NCBI GenBank assembly: GCA_024763295.1
Contig: JANTFU010000036.1
Location: 1-12,912, forward strand
Direction of reading: 5' to 3'
DNA length: 12,912 nt
Origin: Anaerolineales bacterium
GTDB taxonomy: Bacteria; Chloroflexota; Anaerolineae; Anaerolineales; Villigracilaceae
Position 1 is the first letter of the stretch. Each line of letters begins with the position of its first letter. Below, piece by piece: positions 1 to 6,611 of this stretch. The position numbers and the translations under genes were made by a program. Below the pieces are notes generated by a model. That model had not been told where the DNA came from and searched no databases. It saw only the letters and a program-made list of their open reading frames with translations.

Positions 1-64
1 GGCGTGCGTCGGTGATACGGTAGCCCTGTTTACGGAGTTCGGTTAGCCAGTTTTCAGCGGTCAT
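1..64 (-). CDS. Fur-family transcriptional regulator, N-terminal fragment (gene continues past window edge)
   Basis: The first 21 codons of a minus-strand gene are visible, starting at the ATG whose complement is at 62-64. They read MTAENWLTELRKQGYRITDA followed by R. The LRxxGxRxTxxR pattern (here LRKQGYRIT.AR) is the hallmark of the N-terminal winged-helix of Fur/Zur/PerR metalloregulators. Members are dimeric DNA-binding proteins that sense Fe, Zn, Mn or peroxide; which one cannot be told because the metal-binding residues lie outside the window. No Shine-Dalgarno is obvious: the leader is A-rich just before the ATG and is preceded by a heptamer repeat. It lies 60 nt downstream of the TolB-like gene on the same strand, so cotranscription is possible. 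The family call rests on a short stretch, but the match is characteristic. Confidence 0.72.
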   Translation of the reverse strand, partial: MTAENWLTELRKQGYRITDAR

Positions 65-70
65 TTTTTC

Positions 71-105
71 GTGGTTAGTGGTTAGTGGTCAGCTGTTAGT
101 GATTA
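71..105. repeat. Five-unit tandem heptamer repeat (GTGGTTA type)
   Basis: Five consecutive 7-bp units are readable: GTGGTTA, GTGGTTA, GTGGTCA, GCTGTTA and GTGATTA. The first two are identical and the others differ from them by one or two bases. The block fills over half of the 60-nt gap between the TolB-like stop codon and the Fur-family start codon, so it lies in the leader of the Fur-like gene. Short tandem heptamers are known in intergenic DNA of cyanobacteria. Whether this block has a role or is only slippage-prone sequence is unknown. Confidence 0.75.
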
Positions 106-124
106 TAGCAGGTTAGGCAAAAAT

Positions 125-1192
125 TTATGGCTCCCATTGCGGCTGCCAGTCAGGTTCGGGGTTGTCGGTGATCTGCTTGAGATCGGTGCCATCGGCGCGC
201 ATGATGTAAAGATCGGCTTGGTCGTTGTTACGCAGGGAGTTGAAGACGATATACTCACCATCGGGGGAGTAGGTGGCGGAATTATTGTTACCGCCATCTG
301 TAAATTGTGTAAAAATCCCGGTCTCAATCTCGTAGCGGAAGATGTCTTTATCGAGCGGCGGACCGGCGGAGAGCAGTAGGTAGCGTCCATCCGGGGACCA
401 ATCGACACTACCGGTAATGCCGAGCAAACCGTAGGTCACGCGGCGAGGCGCTTCCAGGGTTTCGGTATCAAATAAAAAGATTTCGTATTCAAATAATTGG
501 TTTTCACTCATCGCCAGCGCCACAGTCCGATTATCCGGTGCCCAAGCAGCCGCAACGAGCGTGTTCGGTCCGGCGTAGTTGGGTCCGCCATAGAGCAGGC
601 GCGGATTTTCGCCATTGGCATCCATCACCCATAAGCCGGTCGGGCCGTCGCTTTCTTTGCGGTTGATAAAGAGAATACGTTTGCCATCAGGCGAGAAGTC
701 GGGCGAGAAGACATTGCCAATTTCATGCGTTAGTTCGATGACTTGGGAGGTGCTGAGAATAAGGAGATAGAGATCGAAGGTGCCGAGGCTTTGATTGGAT
801 GCGTAGATGACGGCTTCGCCATGTGGCGAGAACGCCGGGTAGTAGTGGTGGATATTGTCGTGCGTGACTTGCAGGAGTCCGCTGCCATCGCGATTGACCA
901 TGCAGATTTGGTTGAATTCTCCGCGCTGACAGGTGAAGATGATGCGCCCGCCGTGGACGCCGGTTGGGTAAGGTAAGGGTGTATGCGTGGGTGGCGGCAG
1001 GGGGGTGTAAGTGGGCAGCGGCGAGGCGACAACAGTTAATCCCGATGGGGTAGGGATTTCTTCAGGGATGGCGGGATCGATTAGAAAAAAAGGCAACGCA
1101 AGCAAAGCCAAAAGCAAAGCCCAAAACGGGAAGCGGCGCTTTTTGCGCTTCTTTTTTGCGAAAATATTTTTGTTGCGGTCTAGGTTTGGCAT
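125..1192 (-). CDS. Membrane-anchored TolB-like six-bladed beta-propeller protein
   Basis: The product has 355 aa. A polybasic stretch (KKKRKKRR, residues 13-20) precedes one hydrophobic segment (about 22-38), which predicts an N-in signal anchor. A Pro/Thr stalk with PLPPPTHTPLPYPT follows (about 58-78), then a propeller to the C-terminus. Blades are marked by repeated WD40-like/PD40 motifs: FSPHGEAVIYAS, FSPDGKRILFIN, WAPDNRTVALAM, WSPDGRYLLLSA and YSPDGEYIVFNS, with a closing DWQPQW. Such domains are usually protein-interaction platforms outside the membrane. The linker and anchor differ from soluble periplasmic TolB, and no Pal or Tol partner is seen here, so it should not be named tolB. 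The only ATG near the N-terminus is used; no clear ribosome-binding site precedes it. Function is unknown beyond an extracytoplasmic scaffold or sensor. Confidence 0.85.
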   Translation of the reverse strand: MPNLDRNKNIFAKKKRKKRRFPFWALLLALLALPFFLIDPAIPEEIPTPSGLTVVASPLPTYTPLPPPTHTPLPYPTGVHGGRIIFTCQRGEFNQICMVNRDGSGLLQVTHDNIHHYYPAFSPHGEAVIYASNQSLGTFDLYLLILSTSQVIELTHEIGNVFSPDFSPDGKRILFINRKESDGPTGLWVMDANGENPRLLYGGPNYAGPNTLVAAAWAPDNRTVALAMSENQLFEYEIFLFDTETLEAPRRVTYGLLGITGSVDWSPDGRYLLLSAGPPLDKDIFRYEIETGIFTQFTDGGNNNSATYSPDGEYIVFNSLRNNDQADLYIMRADGTDLKQITDNPEPDWQPQWEP

Positions 1193-1233
1193 GGATGCGT
1201 TTTTATCGAAATTGGGAGCGTGGAGGTTTTCGT

Positions 1234-1268
1234 GCGTGAAACGTGATGCGTAATGGTTTTCTGGCTTA
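1234..1268 (+). repeat. Dispersed 35-nt repeat, copy A
   Basis: This stretch matches the reverse complement of 6312-6346 at 30 of 35 positions by eye. The shared, uninterrupted end is TTTTCTGGCTTA, and the other end shares GCGT.AAACGT. It lies in the leader of the TolB-like gene. The two copies are about 5 kb apart, inverted, and both in non-coding DNA. Confidence 0.65.
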
Positions 1269-1345
1269 GGAATGAGAATTAATTAACATACAAAGTTATC
1301 CCAATTCCTGAGCAACAGGCGATAGTTGTTGAGCCTGAAGTCAAA

Positions 1346-1370
1346 GGGCGGTGTTCTCTGAAAATCGCCC
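1346..1370 (-). terminator. Weak candidate terminator after the acyltransferase gene
   Basis: GGGCG at 1346-1350 pairs with CGCCC at 1366-1370. Read on the minus strand this is a 5-bp G/C stem with a 15-nt loop, followed by TTTGACTT. It lies about 50 nt past the acyltransferase stop codon. The stem is short and the T tract poor, so it may not terminate. The rest of the 1193-1420 gap holds the 35-nt repeat, an AT-rich stretch around 1273-1290 and no open frame I trust. Confidence 0.25.
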
Positions 1371-1420
1371 CTCGACGACACACTTCTCTACCGTTCAGGG
1401 GCTGAGATATTGCATCTTAT

Positions 1421-2428
1421 TTAATGACGCGCCAAACGCGCACGCACAACAAAACGGTCGATGCCGCCAAATCTGTATTTATACGGCTCATCGCCGCGCA
1501 TAAAGTCGAATTCGCTGCGCCCGTGCTCGATTGCCCATTCGAGTAAGTAGCCGAGCAAAACCCAACCGGGCGAAAGCTCACGGAATTTCATATCCAAACC
1601 GGAATTGTAGACCCAAATGCGGTTGCCATAATCAAAATTGAGATAACCGGCTGCTTTTTCACCGTCCACTTCAAGGAAAGCAAGTTGCAGCCAGCCCGCA
1701 TTAAACGCGGCATGGATGGCGGCTTTCATTTGCGATTTCATCGTCTGCGTCAGAAAGGCTTGTTTTTCAGGGTCTTGCGACATGAGCTGACAGCAGGCTT
1801 CGATATTCTTATCAAGACGCGCTTCGTCATCGACGATGAACCAAGTCACTTCGCGCTCGTCGGCTGCGGCGCGGCGCATCTTGCGGCGAATTTCGTGGCG
1901 CTGTTTCTTTTTGATGCCTGCCAAATAATCATCGAAGGTTTCGGGCAGGGCAACAAAAGGAGCAGGTTGTAGAGTCTCTTGGGCAAAATCCCAGCCGCGG
2001 GCGGCGGCTTCTGCTTGGAGCACGGATAGGGAGAGACTATCTTCGATGAGATTATATAAATCGAGCGCCGAGCCAGCCAAAGCGGGGTGCGAAGCGAGAA
2101 AATCCAGCAAGCCGTGAATGAAATCGGTCAAATCCGCTTCACGGACGATGAAATCCAGAAAATCGGAAATTTCGATGCTGCCGAGAAAGAGCAGGCGCTC
2201 TTCATTTTTAAAGAGCGGCGCGATACCGACCAATTCATTCTCGCGCTCGGCAAGAATAATGGCAAGCTCGCCAACCTGCCACTCGCCGCCGCCCAGTGAT
2301 GACCACCAGGCACGCAGATATTCGTGGCGCAAAAAGGGGACGTTGCTAATACTCTCTTCGAGCAGGGCATTCCAGCGCGGGGCGAGTTTTTTGAAGGTGT
2401 CAAAATCGTTGATGAGGGTGTAGTTCAT
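1421..2428 (-). CDS. FemAB/CelD-like GNAT-fold acyltransferase (BioF2-like domain)
   Basis: The product has 335 aa starting MNYTLINDFDTF. The second half has the features of the BioF2-like acetyltransferase family (COG5653, CelD/BcsL type): a basic helix KKKQRHEIRRKMRR (about 173-186), then a GNAT core with EKAAGYLNFDYGNRIWVYNSG (from about 257), and a terminal FDFMRGDEPYKYRFG block (about 307-321). Related proteins transfer acyl or aminoacyl groups in cell-envelope or polysaccharide modification. The substrate here is unknown. An upstream in-frame start at 2554 was rejected because the extension would be encoded by a palindromic repeat (2531-2558). The chosen ATG has AAAGGAA about 13 nt upstream, a rather long spacing. 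The gene diverges from the 838-aa membrane-protein gene. Confidence 0.8.
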   Translation of the reverse strand: MNYTLINDFDTFKKLAPRWNALLEESISNVPFLRHEYLRAWWSSLGGGEWQVGELAIILAERENELVGIAPLFKNEERLLFLGSIEISDFLDFIVREADLTDFIHGLLDFLASHPALAGSALDLYNLIEDSLSLSVLQAEAAARGWDFAQETLQPAPFVALPETFDDYLAGIKKKQRHEIRRKMRRAAADEREVTWFIVDDEARLDKNIEACCQLMSQDPEKQAFLTQTMKSQMKAAIHAAFNAGWLQLAFLEVDGEKAAGYLNFDYGNRIWVYNSGLDMKFRELSPGWVLLGYLLEWAIEHGRSEFDFMRGDEPYKYRFGGIDRFVVRARLARH

Positions 2429-2530
2429 GGTTGATAAAAATTCCTTTTGCGGTTGTTTCAAGACCGTATTCTTCAATATTGGGACAGTGATGTTGTAGAT
2501 AAGTAATCGAGCAAAAGCAATCTGGTAAAA

Positions 2531-2558
2531 CGTAGCGCGACATTTATGTCGCATTACG
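2531..2558. repeat. REP-like 28-nt palindrome
   Basis: The core GCGACATTTATGTCGC (2537-2552) is a perfect 7-bp inverted repeat around TT. Pairing continues outward through a G-T wobble and one C/A mismatch to CGTA/TACG, giving arms of 13 positions. It lies in the divergent 244-nt gap between the acyltransferase and the 838-aa protein gene. It has no T tract, so it is more like a repetitive extragenic palindrome than a terminator. Both genes could be extended in frame through it, which argues that those extended starts are wrong. Confidence 0.65.
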
Positions 2559-2653
2559 AATGCGAGAAAACCTTTGCTCAGGGACTTAGCAAGAGATTCT
2601 TTCGTTCTACTCGCTTTTTCTCCAATAAAAAGTCGTTATGTCGATTTTACCAG

Positions 2654-2659
2654 TATAAT
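2654..2659 (+). promoter_or_regulatory. Consensus-like -10 box upstream of the 838-aa membrane protein gene
   Basis: TATAAT matches the sigma-70-type -10 consensus exactly. No good -35 lies 16-18 nt upstream. Transcription from it would start near 2666, only a few bases before the ATG at 2673. That would exclude the GAGGG ribosome-binding candidate at 2660-2664, so either the mRNA is nearly leaderless or the box is fortuitous. Confidence 0.35.
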
Positions 2660-2672
2660 GAGGGCAACGATT

Positions 2673-5189
2673 ATGACTAAAAATTTCGACCTTACTTTGC
2701 TCCCGCTCTACCGCTTGCGCGGCAATGAACTGCCCACCCTGCCGGGGTTGATGGCACTTACCCCGCCGCGTCGTCCTGCACGCAGCCGCGACAAAGATCG
2801 CCTGATTGTGCATCTAACATTGGCGGGCAATGCCCCATTCTCGACAGTCAACTATTTGCAAATGACCTCCGTAGCAGCGGAGGAATTTTACAAAACGCCC
2901 GGCACGGTCACTTCAGCGTTGCGCGCGGCTGCGATCGCGCTGAATGGCGATTTACTTGAGCATAATCTCGCACTCAGCGGGCAAGGGCGCTATTCTGTCG
3001 GCAATCTGATTTTATGCGCCCTGCGCGGCAGTCAACTCTACATCTTGGAGGCAGGCGCCACGCATATTTATTGGATGGCAGATCACGAACGCGCGCACAT
3101 CTACGAACCGACTTTGTCGGGACGCGGCTTGGGAATGGGACAAGCGACCAACGCCTACCTGACCCAAATGACGGTACGCGCTGGGGGACGCCTGCTACTG
3201 ACCCCTCACTTTCCGCCCGGCTGGGAACAGATTCTGCAACGGGACAACCACTCCGCGCCGCTGGAAATTTTGCGCAACGCGCTCATGCGCCAAAGCACCG
3301 AAGATGAAAATGCCGTGCTAGTCGAAGTGCGCGAGGGACGCGGCTTGGTGAACGTCCTAAAACCAAAACGTCAAGCGCCGCCCACGCTGGAAATCATTAA
3401 GAAAAAACTCGAAGCCGAGCCGCGCCTGCCCGATTTGCCCCCCTTGGCAGAGGAAAAAGCCCTCGAGCCAAAAAGCCACCAACCGCAGCCTGTGCCCTCT
3501 GAAAACATCGTCGAAAAAGAAGCGCCTGCCGCTGTACCGGCATCCACTGCACGAGAATCAAGCCCGCTGTTGATGCGCCCTCCGCGCGAGAACCGCGATC
3601 CGGATAAAGATTGGACGGCGCGCGTCCCCGAATATATTGAAGAGGTACTCGCCGAGGAAAAAGACAAAAAGCCCTCGCCGCCCCCTCGTCAATTTAAAGA
3701 GAGCAAGCCAAAGCAGGCGCGTGCCGATATTCTGGCATCCATCCCGAAAAAAGCACCCACGCCCGAGGAGAAAATCCCCGAAATCCAAGCAGAAGAAATC
3801 GCCACAGCGCCGGCAGAAAAAGAACCCGCCGGACCTTCAGCGGGCGAGGTTGTGGCACGCAAATCGGCATTGGCGCTGGCAAAAGGCATCCAAACCACGC
3901 GCCAGAGCAACGAAAAACTCAAAGACGGTTTTGAAAAGATTTTGCCGCGCCTGCTCCCCAAAGAAGATGAAGAAACGCCCGTCCAACTCCCCAAGTGGAC
4001 AATGGGACTCATCGCTGTGCTCATTCCGCTAATCGTGGTGACCATTGCCAGCTTGGTGTATATTCGCATGGGCAGCGATGTGGGCTACCAAAATTATTAC
4101 ACCCAAGCCATAGAAGCCCGCAGCCGCGCCATCTTGCAAGATGACCCCGTTGCCCGTCGGCTGGCGTGGCAAGAGGTCATCACCGCGCTCGATCTGGCAG
4201 AAGCGCGCAAAAAAACCGATGATACCCGCCAACTGCGCGCCGAAGCCAGCGCCGAAATCGACGCCCTGTTGGGAATTTTACGCTTGGGCTTTACTCCCGC
4301 CGTCAACGGCTTGCCGCGCAATATCAAAATCATCCAAATTGCCGCCAATGATAGCGAAATCTTCATGCTCGACCAAAATAGCGGCAGTATTTTACGCGCT
4401 TACCTTGCCGGTTCGGGCTATCAATACGATGCAAACTTCATCTGTGAGCCGGGCAATTACGGCGGCAGATTAATCGAAGACTTGGTAGAAATTCAACTTT
4501 TGCCACGCACCAATGCTTTTGGCGCTTCAATTCTGGGATTTGACGTTCAGGGCGGTTTGCTTTATTGCGCAGCAAACCTCACCCCCCAAGCTACACATCT
4601 CACCTTGCCTGCGGTTGGTTTCCGCGATATTACCGCCACAACCTTACAAGCGGACGTGCTCTACATCCTTGACGCGCCCTCGCGCGAGGTTTGGGTCTAT
4701 GGCGGGCAAGCATCCAGCTTTGTCAACTACCCGACCGCCTTCTTCTCCACTGAAACGCCGGGCAATCTCGAATATGCCACCGATCTAAGCATCAATGATA
4801 CCGACTTGTATTTGCTCTTCAACGACGGACATTTGGCAAGTTGCACCTACAGCCTCTTGGAAAGTGTGCCAACACGCTGCACCGACCCAGTGCCCTTCAT
4901 CGATTCCAACCCCGCAGCGGGCGGAGGCAACAGCTTCGACAATATCCCCTTCAACCGCATCACCATCAGCGAACCACCCGATTCTGCAATCTTACTGCTG
5001 GATGGCAGAAGCCAAGCCATTTACCGCTTTAGTCCGCGCTCTTACGAATTGCTCAACCAGATGAAAGCCCGCAGCGATGGCGAATATGCCCTGCCCGCCA
5101 TCTCGCTCAACGCCATCACATCCAATGCCAATCACGTTCTCTTTATCGCTCAAGACGACCAAGTCTTTATGACAATGGATGCGCCGTAA
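2673..5189 (+). CDS. Single-span membrane protein: degenerate PP2C-like domain inside, large repeat/propeller-like region outside
   Basis: The product has 838 aa. Residues 1-222 look like a PPM/PP2C fold without its chemistry. The stretch GNLILCALRGSQLYILEAG (about 110-128) fits the core sheet, but the usual GDSR is GATH (128-131), the usual SDG is TPHFP (177-181), and the final DN is DEN (211-213). It is therefore probably a pseudophosphatase. Residues 231-440 are Pro-, Lys- and Glu-rich and likely disordered. A span follows at about 442-466 (W.MGLIAVLIPLIVVTIASL), then helices (about 472-545), then a beta-rich, propeller-like outer region to the end. The ATG at 2673 was chosen over 2574 because GAGGG precedes it at proper spacing and the longer version has a junk-like N-terminus. 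The downstream gene is 19 nt away. Function is unknown; an inside-outside signalling or scaffold role is inferred. Confidence 0.75.
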   Translation: MTKNFDLTLLPLYRLRGNELPTLPGLMALTPPRRPARSRDKDRLIVHLTLAGNAPFSTVNYLQMTSVAAEEFYKTPGTVTSALRAAAIALNGDLLEHNLALSGQGRYSVGNLILCALRGSQLYILEAGATHIYWMADHERAHIYEPTLSGRGLGMGQATNAYLTQMTVRAGGRLLLTPHFPPGWEQILQRDNHSAPLEILRNALMRQSTEDENAVLVEVREGRGLVNVLKPKRQAPPTLEIIKKKLEAEPRLPDLPPLAEEKALEPKSHQPQPVPSENIVEKEAPAAVPASTARESSPLLMRPPRENRDPDKDWTARVPEYIEEVLAEEKDKKPSPPPRQFKESKPKQARADILASIPKKAPTPEEKIPEIQAEEIATAPAEKEPAGPSAGEVVARKSALALAKGIQTTRQSNEKLKDGFEKILPRLLPKEDEETPVQLPKWTMGLIAVLIPLIVVTIASLVYIRMGSDVGYQNYYTQAIEARSRAILQDDPVARRLAWQEVITALDLAEARKKTDDTRQLRAEASAEIDALLGILRLGFTPAVNGLPRNIKIIQIAANDSEIFMLDQNSGSILRAYLAGSGYQYDANFICEPGNYGGRLIEDLVEIQLLPRTNAFGASILGFDVQGGLLYCAANLTPQATHLTLPAVGFRDITATTLQADVLYILDAPSREVWVYGGQASSFVNYPTAFFSTETPGNLEYATDLSINDTDLYLLFNDGHLASCTYSLLESVPTRCTDPVPFIDSNPAAGGGNSFDNIPFNRITISEPPDSAILLLDGRSQAIYRFSPRSYELLNQMKARSDGEYALPAISLNAITSNANHVLFIAQDDQVFMTMDAP

Positions 5190-5193
5190 AATC

Positions 5194-5203
5194 AGGAAAG
5201 GAA
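5194..5203 (+). promoter_or_regulatory. Ribosome-binding site fixing the start at 5209
   Basis: AGGAAAGGAA lies 5 nt before the ATG at 5209. The alternative ATG at 5179 overlaps the upstream gene and would add a basic ten-residue stretch encoded by this very site, so 5209 is preferred. Confidence 0.7.
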
Positions 5204-5208
5204 ATCCG

Positions 5209-6225
5209 ATGGACTTTTTACTCAAACTACTCCGAAAATTACTAGGGTTGGATACAACCGATAATAACGGAACGCCCGTGGACCCTCAACCTGATCCCGT
5301 TGTGGACGATCCTGCCGAACCCGCACAAATCTCCACCAAGCGCGTGCTAGTCATCATCTACAACCCCGTCATGGACAAAGATACGGGCAAAAAATTGAGC
5401 GAAAACCCGGGCTGGTACGACCCTGATCAACTCGTGGTCGGCTTCTCGGCAGAAATCACTGAAGACAGCTACGGCATGGCACGCTACGAAGTCGCCGAAC
5501 GCATCGAAGTAGACGGATTCCCGGTGCTCGAAGATGGCTTCCACTACTCTCCCTCCCTTTATCAAGACGTGCTCGACCGCAAAACGCCGCCCCATACGCC
5601 CGAAACAGTCGACTACTACGCCCTGTTGGATGAGTTCAACATCCCCGCCCGTATCGAAGCGAACGAGATTGATGAAGTATGGGTCTTCGCCTTCCCCTAC
5701 GGCGGCTTCTACGAATCAGTGATGGGCGGGAAAGGCGCTTTTTGGTGTAATTCCTATCCACTGCGTGAGACATCCAATATCTCTCGCAAATTCATCATCA
5801 TGGGCTTTTCGTATGAACGCGGCATCGGCGAAATGCTCGAATCCTTCAACCATCGCATTGAATCACAGATGAAGCGCACCTTTATGAGCAAAACAGACAA
5901 CGCCAATCTCTGGAAACGCTTCACCCGCTACGACAAACAAAATCCCGGTCTGGCAGAGATTGGCACCGTGCATTTTGCCCCGAACAGTGAACGGGACTAC
6001 GATTGGGGCAACCCCAAATTCGTCTCCAGCAATTGCTACGATTGGTACAACTTCCCCAACTTCACAGGCGAGCGTCGCCAAGTGAATGCCAGTGAATGGG
6101 GCAATGGCGATATCCGCCTACATCACCGCTGGTGGCTCAAACATATTCCACATGTTGCCGGGCGGCAAAACGGCATCCATAATAATTGGTGGCAATATAT
6201 TATGGATCCCAATCAAACAAATTGA
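5209..6225 (+). CDS. Conserved protein of unknown function
   Basis: The product has 338 aa. It starts with an amphipathic leucine-rich helix (MDFLLKLLRKLLGLD), not a clear signal peptide. A D/P/N-rich linker follows (about 16-40), then one compact domain to the end. Striking motifs are VLVIIYNPVMD (46-56), IDEVWVFAFPYGGFYESVM (from 154), GFSYERGIGEMLESFNHR (199-216), HFAPNSERDYDWGN (255-268), WGNGDIRLHHRWW (297-309) and NWWQYIMDP (326-334). I recall similar motif strings in proteins annotated as hypothetical in Chloroflexota and Actinomycetota, but know of no assigned function. The invariant-looking His, Glu, Asp, Asn and Trp residues suggest an enzyme. The E.L(E)SFNHR helix could act like a metal-site helix, which is speculation. 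It follows the pseudo-PP2C membrane protein by 19 nt and is probably cotranscribed with it. Confidence 0.8.
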   Translation: MDFLLKLLRKLLGLDTTDNNGTPVDPQPDPVVDDPAEPAQISTKRVLVIIYNPVMDKDTGKKLSENPGWYDPDQLVVGFSAEITEDSYGMARYEVAERIEVDGFPVLEDGFHYSPSLYQDVLDRKTPPHTPETVDYYALLDEFNIPARIEANEIDEVWVFAFPYGGFYESVMGGKGAFWCNSYPLRETSNISRKFIIMGFSYERGIGEMLESFNHRIESQMKRTFMSKTDNANLWKRFTRYDKQNPGLAEIGTVHFAPNSERDYDWGNPKFVSSNCYDWYNFPNFTGERRQVNASEWGNGDIRLHHRWWLKHIPHVAGRQNGIHNNWWQYIMDPNQTN

Positions 6226-6249
6226 CGAATAGCAGTTTCGCCAATATTC

Positions 6250-6283
6250 AACACAGGCTAAAAGAGGTGTTTTAGCCTGTGTT
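6250..6283 (+). terminator. Rho-independent terminator (perfect 14-bp stem)
   Basis: AACACAGGCTAAAA (6250-6263), a GAGGTG loop, and TTTTAGCCTGTGTT (6270-6283) form a perfect hairpin followed by CTTATTTT. It lies 25 nt after the stop codon of the 338-aa protein gene and ends that transcription unit. The stem has A/T-rich ends at the loop, so it is stable but not exceptional. Confidence 0.85.
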
Positions 6284-6311
6284 CTTATTTTCTGGCGTGT
6301 TTCGTGTTGCG

Positions 6312-6346
6312 TAAGCCAGAAAATCATTCCGCAATACGTTTTACGC
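6312..6346 (-). repeat. Dispersed 35-nt repeat, copy B (inverted)
   Basis: The reverse complement of this stretch matches 1234-1268 at 30 of 35 positions, with an identical TTTTCTGGCTTA end. Here the element is embedded in a larger inverted structure: ATTTTCTGGC at 6287-6296 pairs with GCCAGAAAAT at 6315-6324. TTGCGTAA at 6307-6314 is also mirrored by TTACGCAA at 6341-6348. Copy A shows no such partner. Confidence 0.65.
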
Positions 6347-6451
6347 AATACGGGCTAAAAATACTTTCAAACGCGGGAATCTACCCTTTTGGAAAATTCA
6401 AGCTGAAAGCCCCCTATCGAAAGCGTTGGATAAAGCTACCTCCCCCAATTC

Positions 6452-6472
6452 CCTTGCACTGAAGTCGCAAGG
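6452..6472 (+). terminator. Terminator-like hairpin upstream of the importer promoter
   Basis: CCTTGCAC pairs with GT-C-GCAAGG around a TGAA loop: 8 bp with one bulged C. It is followed by AAATTTTTATT. It could act as a backup stop for read-through from the left, or insulate the promoter at 6514. The bulge and broken T tract keep confidence low. Confidence 0.35.
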
Positions 6473-6513
6473 AAATTTTTATTAGGCTTTTATTAGAGCG
6501 GAATTCATCATCC

Positions 6514-6542
6514 TTGTCGAAAATTTCGATACCTTGTATACT
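6514..6542 (+). promoter_or_regulatory. Promoter of the BMP-type importer operon, with a palindrome in its spacer
   Basis: TTGTCG (6514-6519) and TATACT (6537-6542) are separated by exactly 17 nt. This is a good sigma-70-type arrangement (4/6 and 5/6 matches). The predicted transcription start is near 6549, giving a leader of about 60 nt. The inverted repeat TCGAAA-A-TTTCGA (6517-6529) overlaps the -35 edge and fills much of the spacer, a typical operator position. No regulator for it is evident in the window. Confidence 0.6.
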
Positions 6543-6611
6543 AGGCGCGCGATGTGGGCAGTTGTAGACCCACACCCTTGTTTCACTCATCTATCGAAAT
6601 AGGAGAAAGAG

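Larger units (their letters stand above)
6226..6611. other. 386-nt intergenic region between the orphan pair and the importer operon
   Basis: No gene is supported here. In order the region holds a strong terminator (6250-6283), a repeat-rich stretch with a 10-bp inverted repeat (6287-6296 with 6315-6324) and the second copy of the 35-nt repeat (6312-6346), and two copies of CGCAATACG (6330-6338 and 6344-6352). A second terminator-like hairpin follows (6452-6472), then a sigma-70-type promoter with an internal palindrome (6514-6542), and a leader with a short hairpin. In the leader, TGTGGG at 6553-6558 pairs with CCCACA at 6569-6574. Three TATCGAAA octamers (6415, 6524 reverse, 6592) fall inside. 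I looked for a purine riboswitch, which could suit a nucleoside importer, and did not find one. Confidence 0.7.

Noticed and set aside
1273..1290. AT-rich near-palindrome as a Fur-type operator
   Set aside because: Only one half (TGAGAAT) resembles a Fur box half-site; the other half does not match, and TTAATTAA palindromes arise easily in AT-rich DNA.
2574..2672. Extended N-terminus of the 838-aa membrane protein from an ATG at 2574
   Set aside because: It has no ribosome-binding site, starts close to a palindromic repeat and crosses a TATAAT box. The ATG at 2673 has GAGGG at good spacing.
6543..6611. Possible purine riboswitch before the importer operon
   Set aside because: The leader has only a 6-bp TGTGGG/CCCACA hairpin with a 10-nt loop. 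No three-way junction or conserved purine-aptamer core can be drawn.
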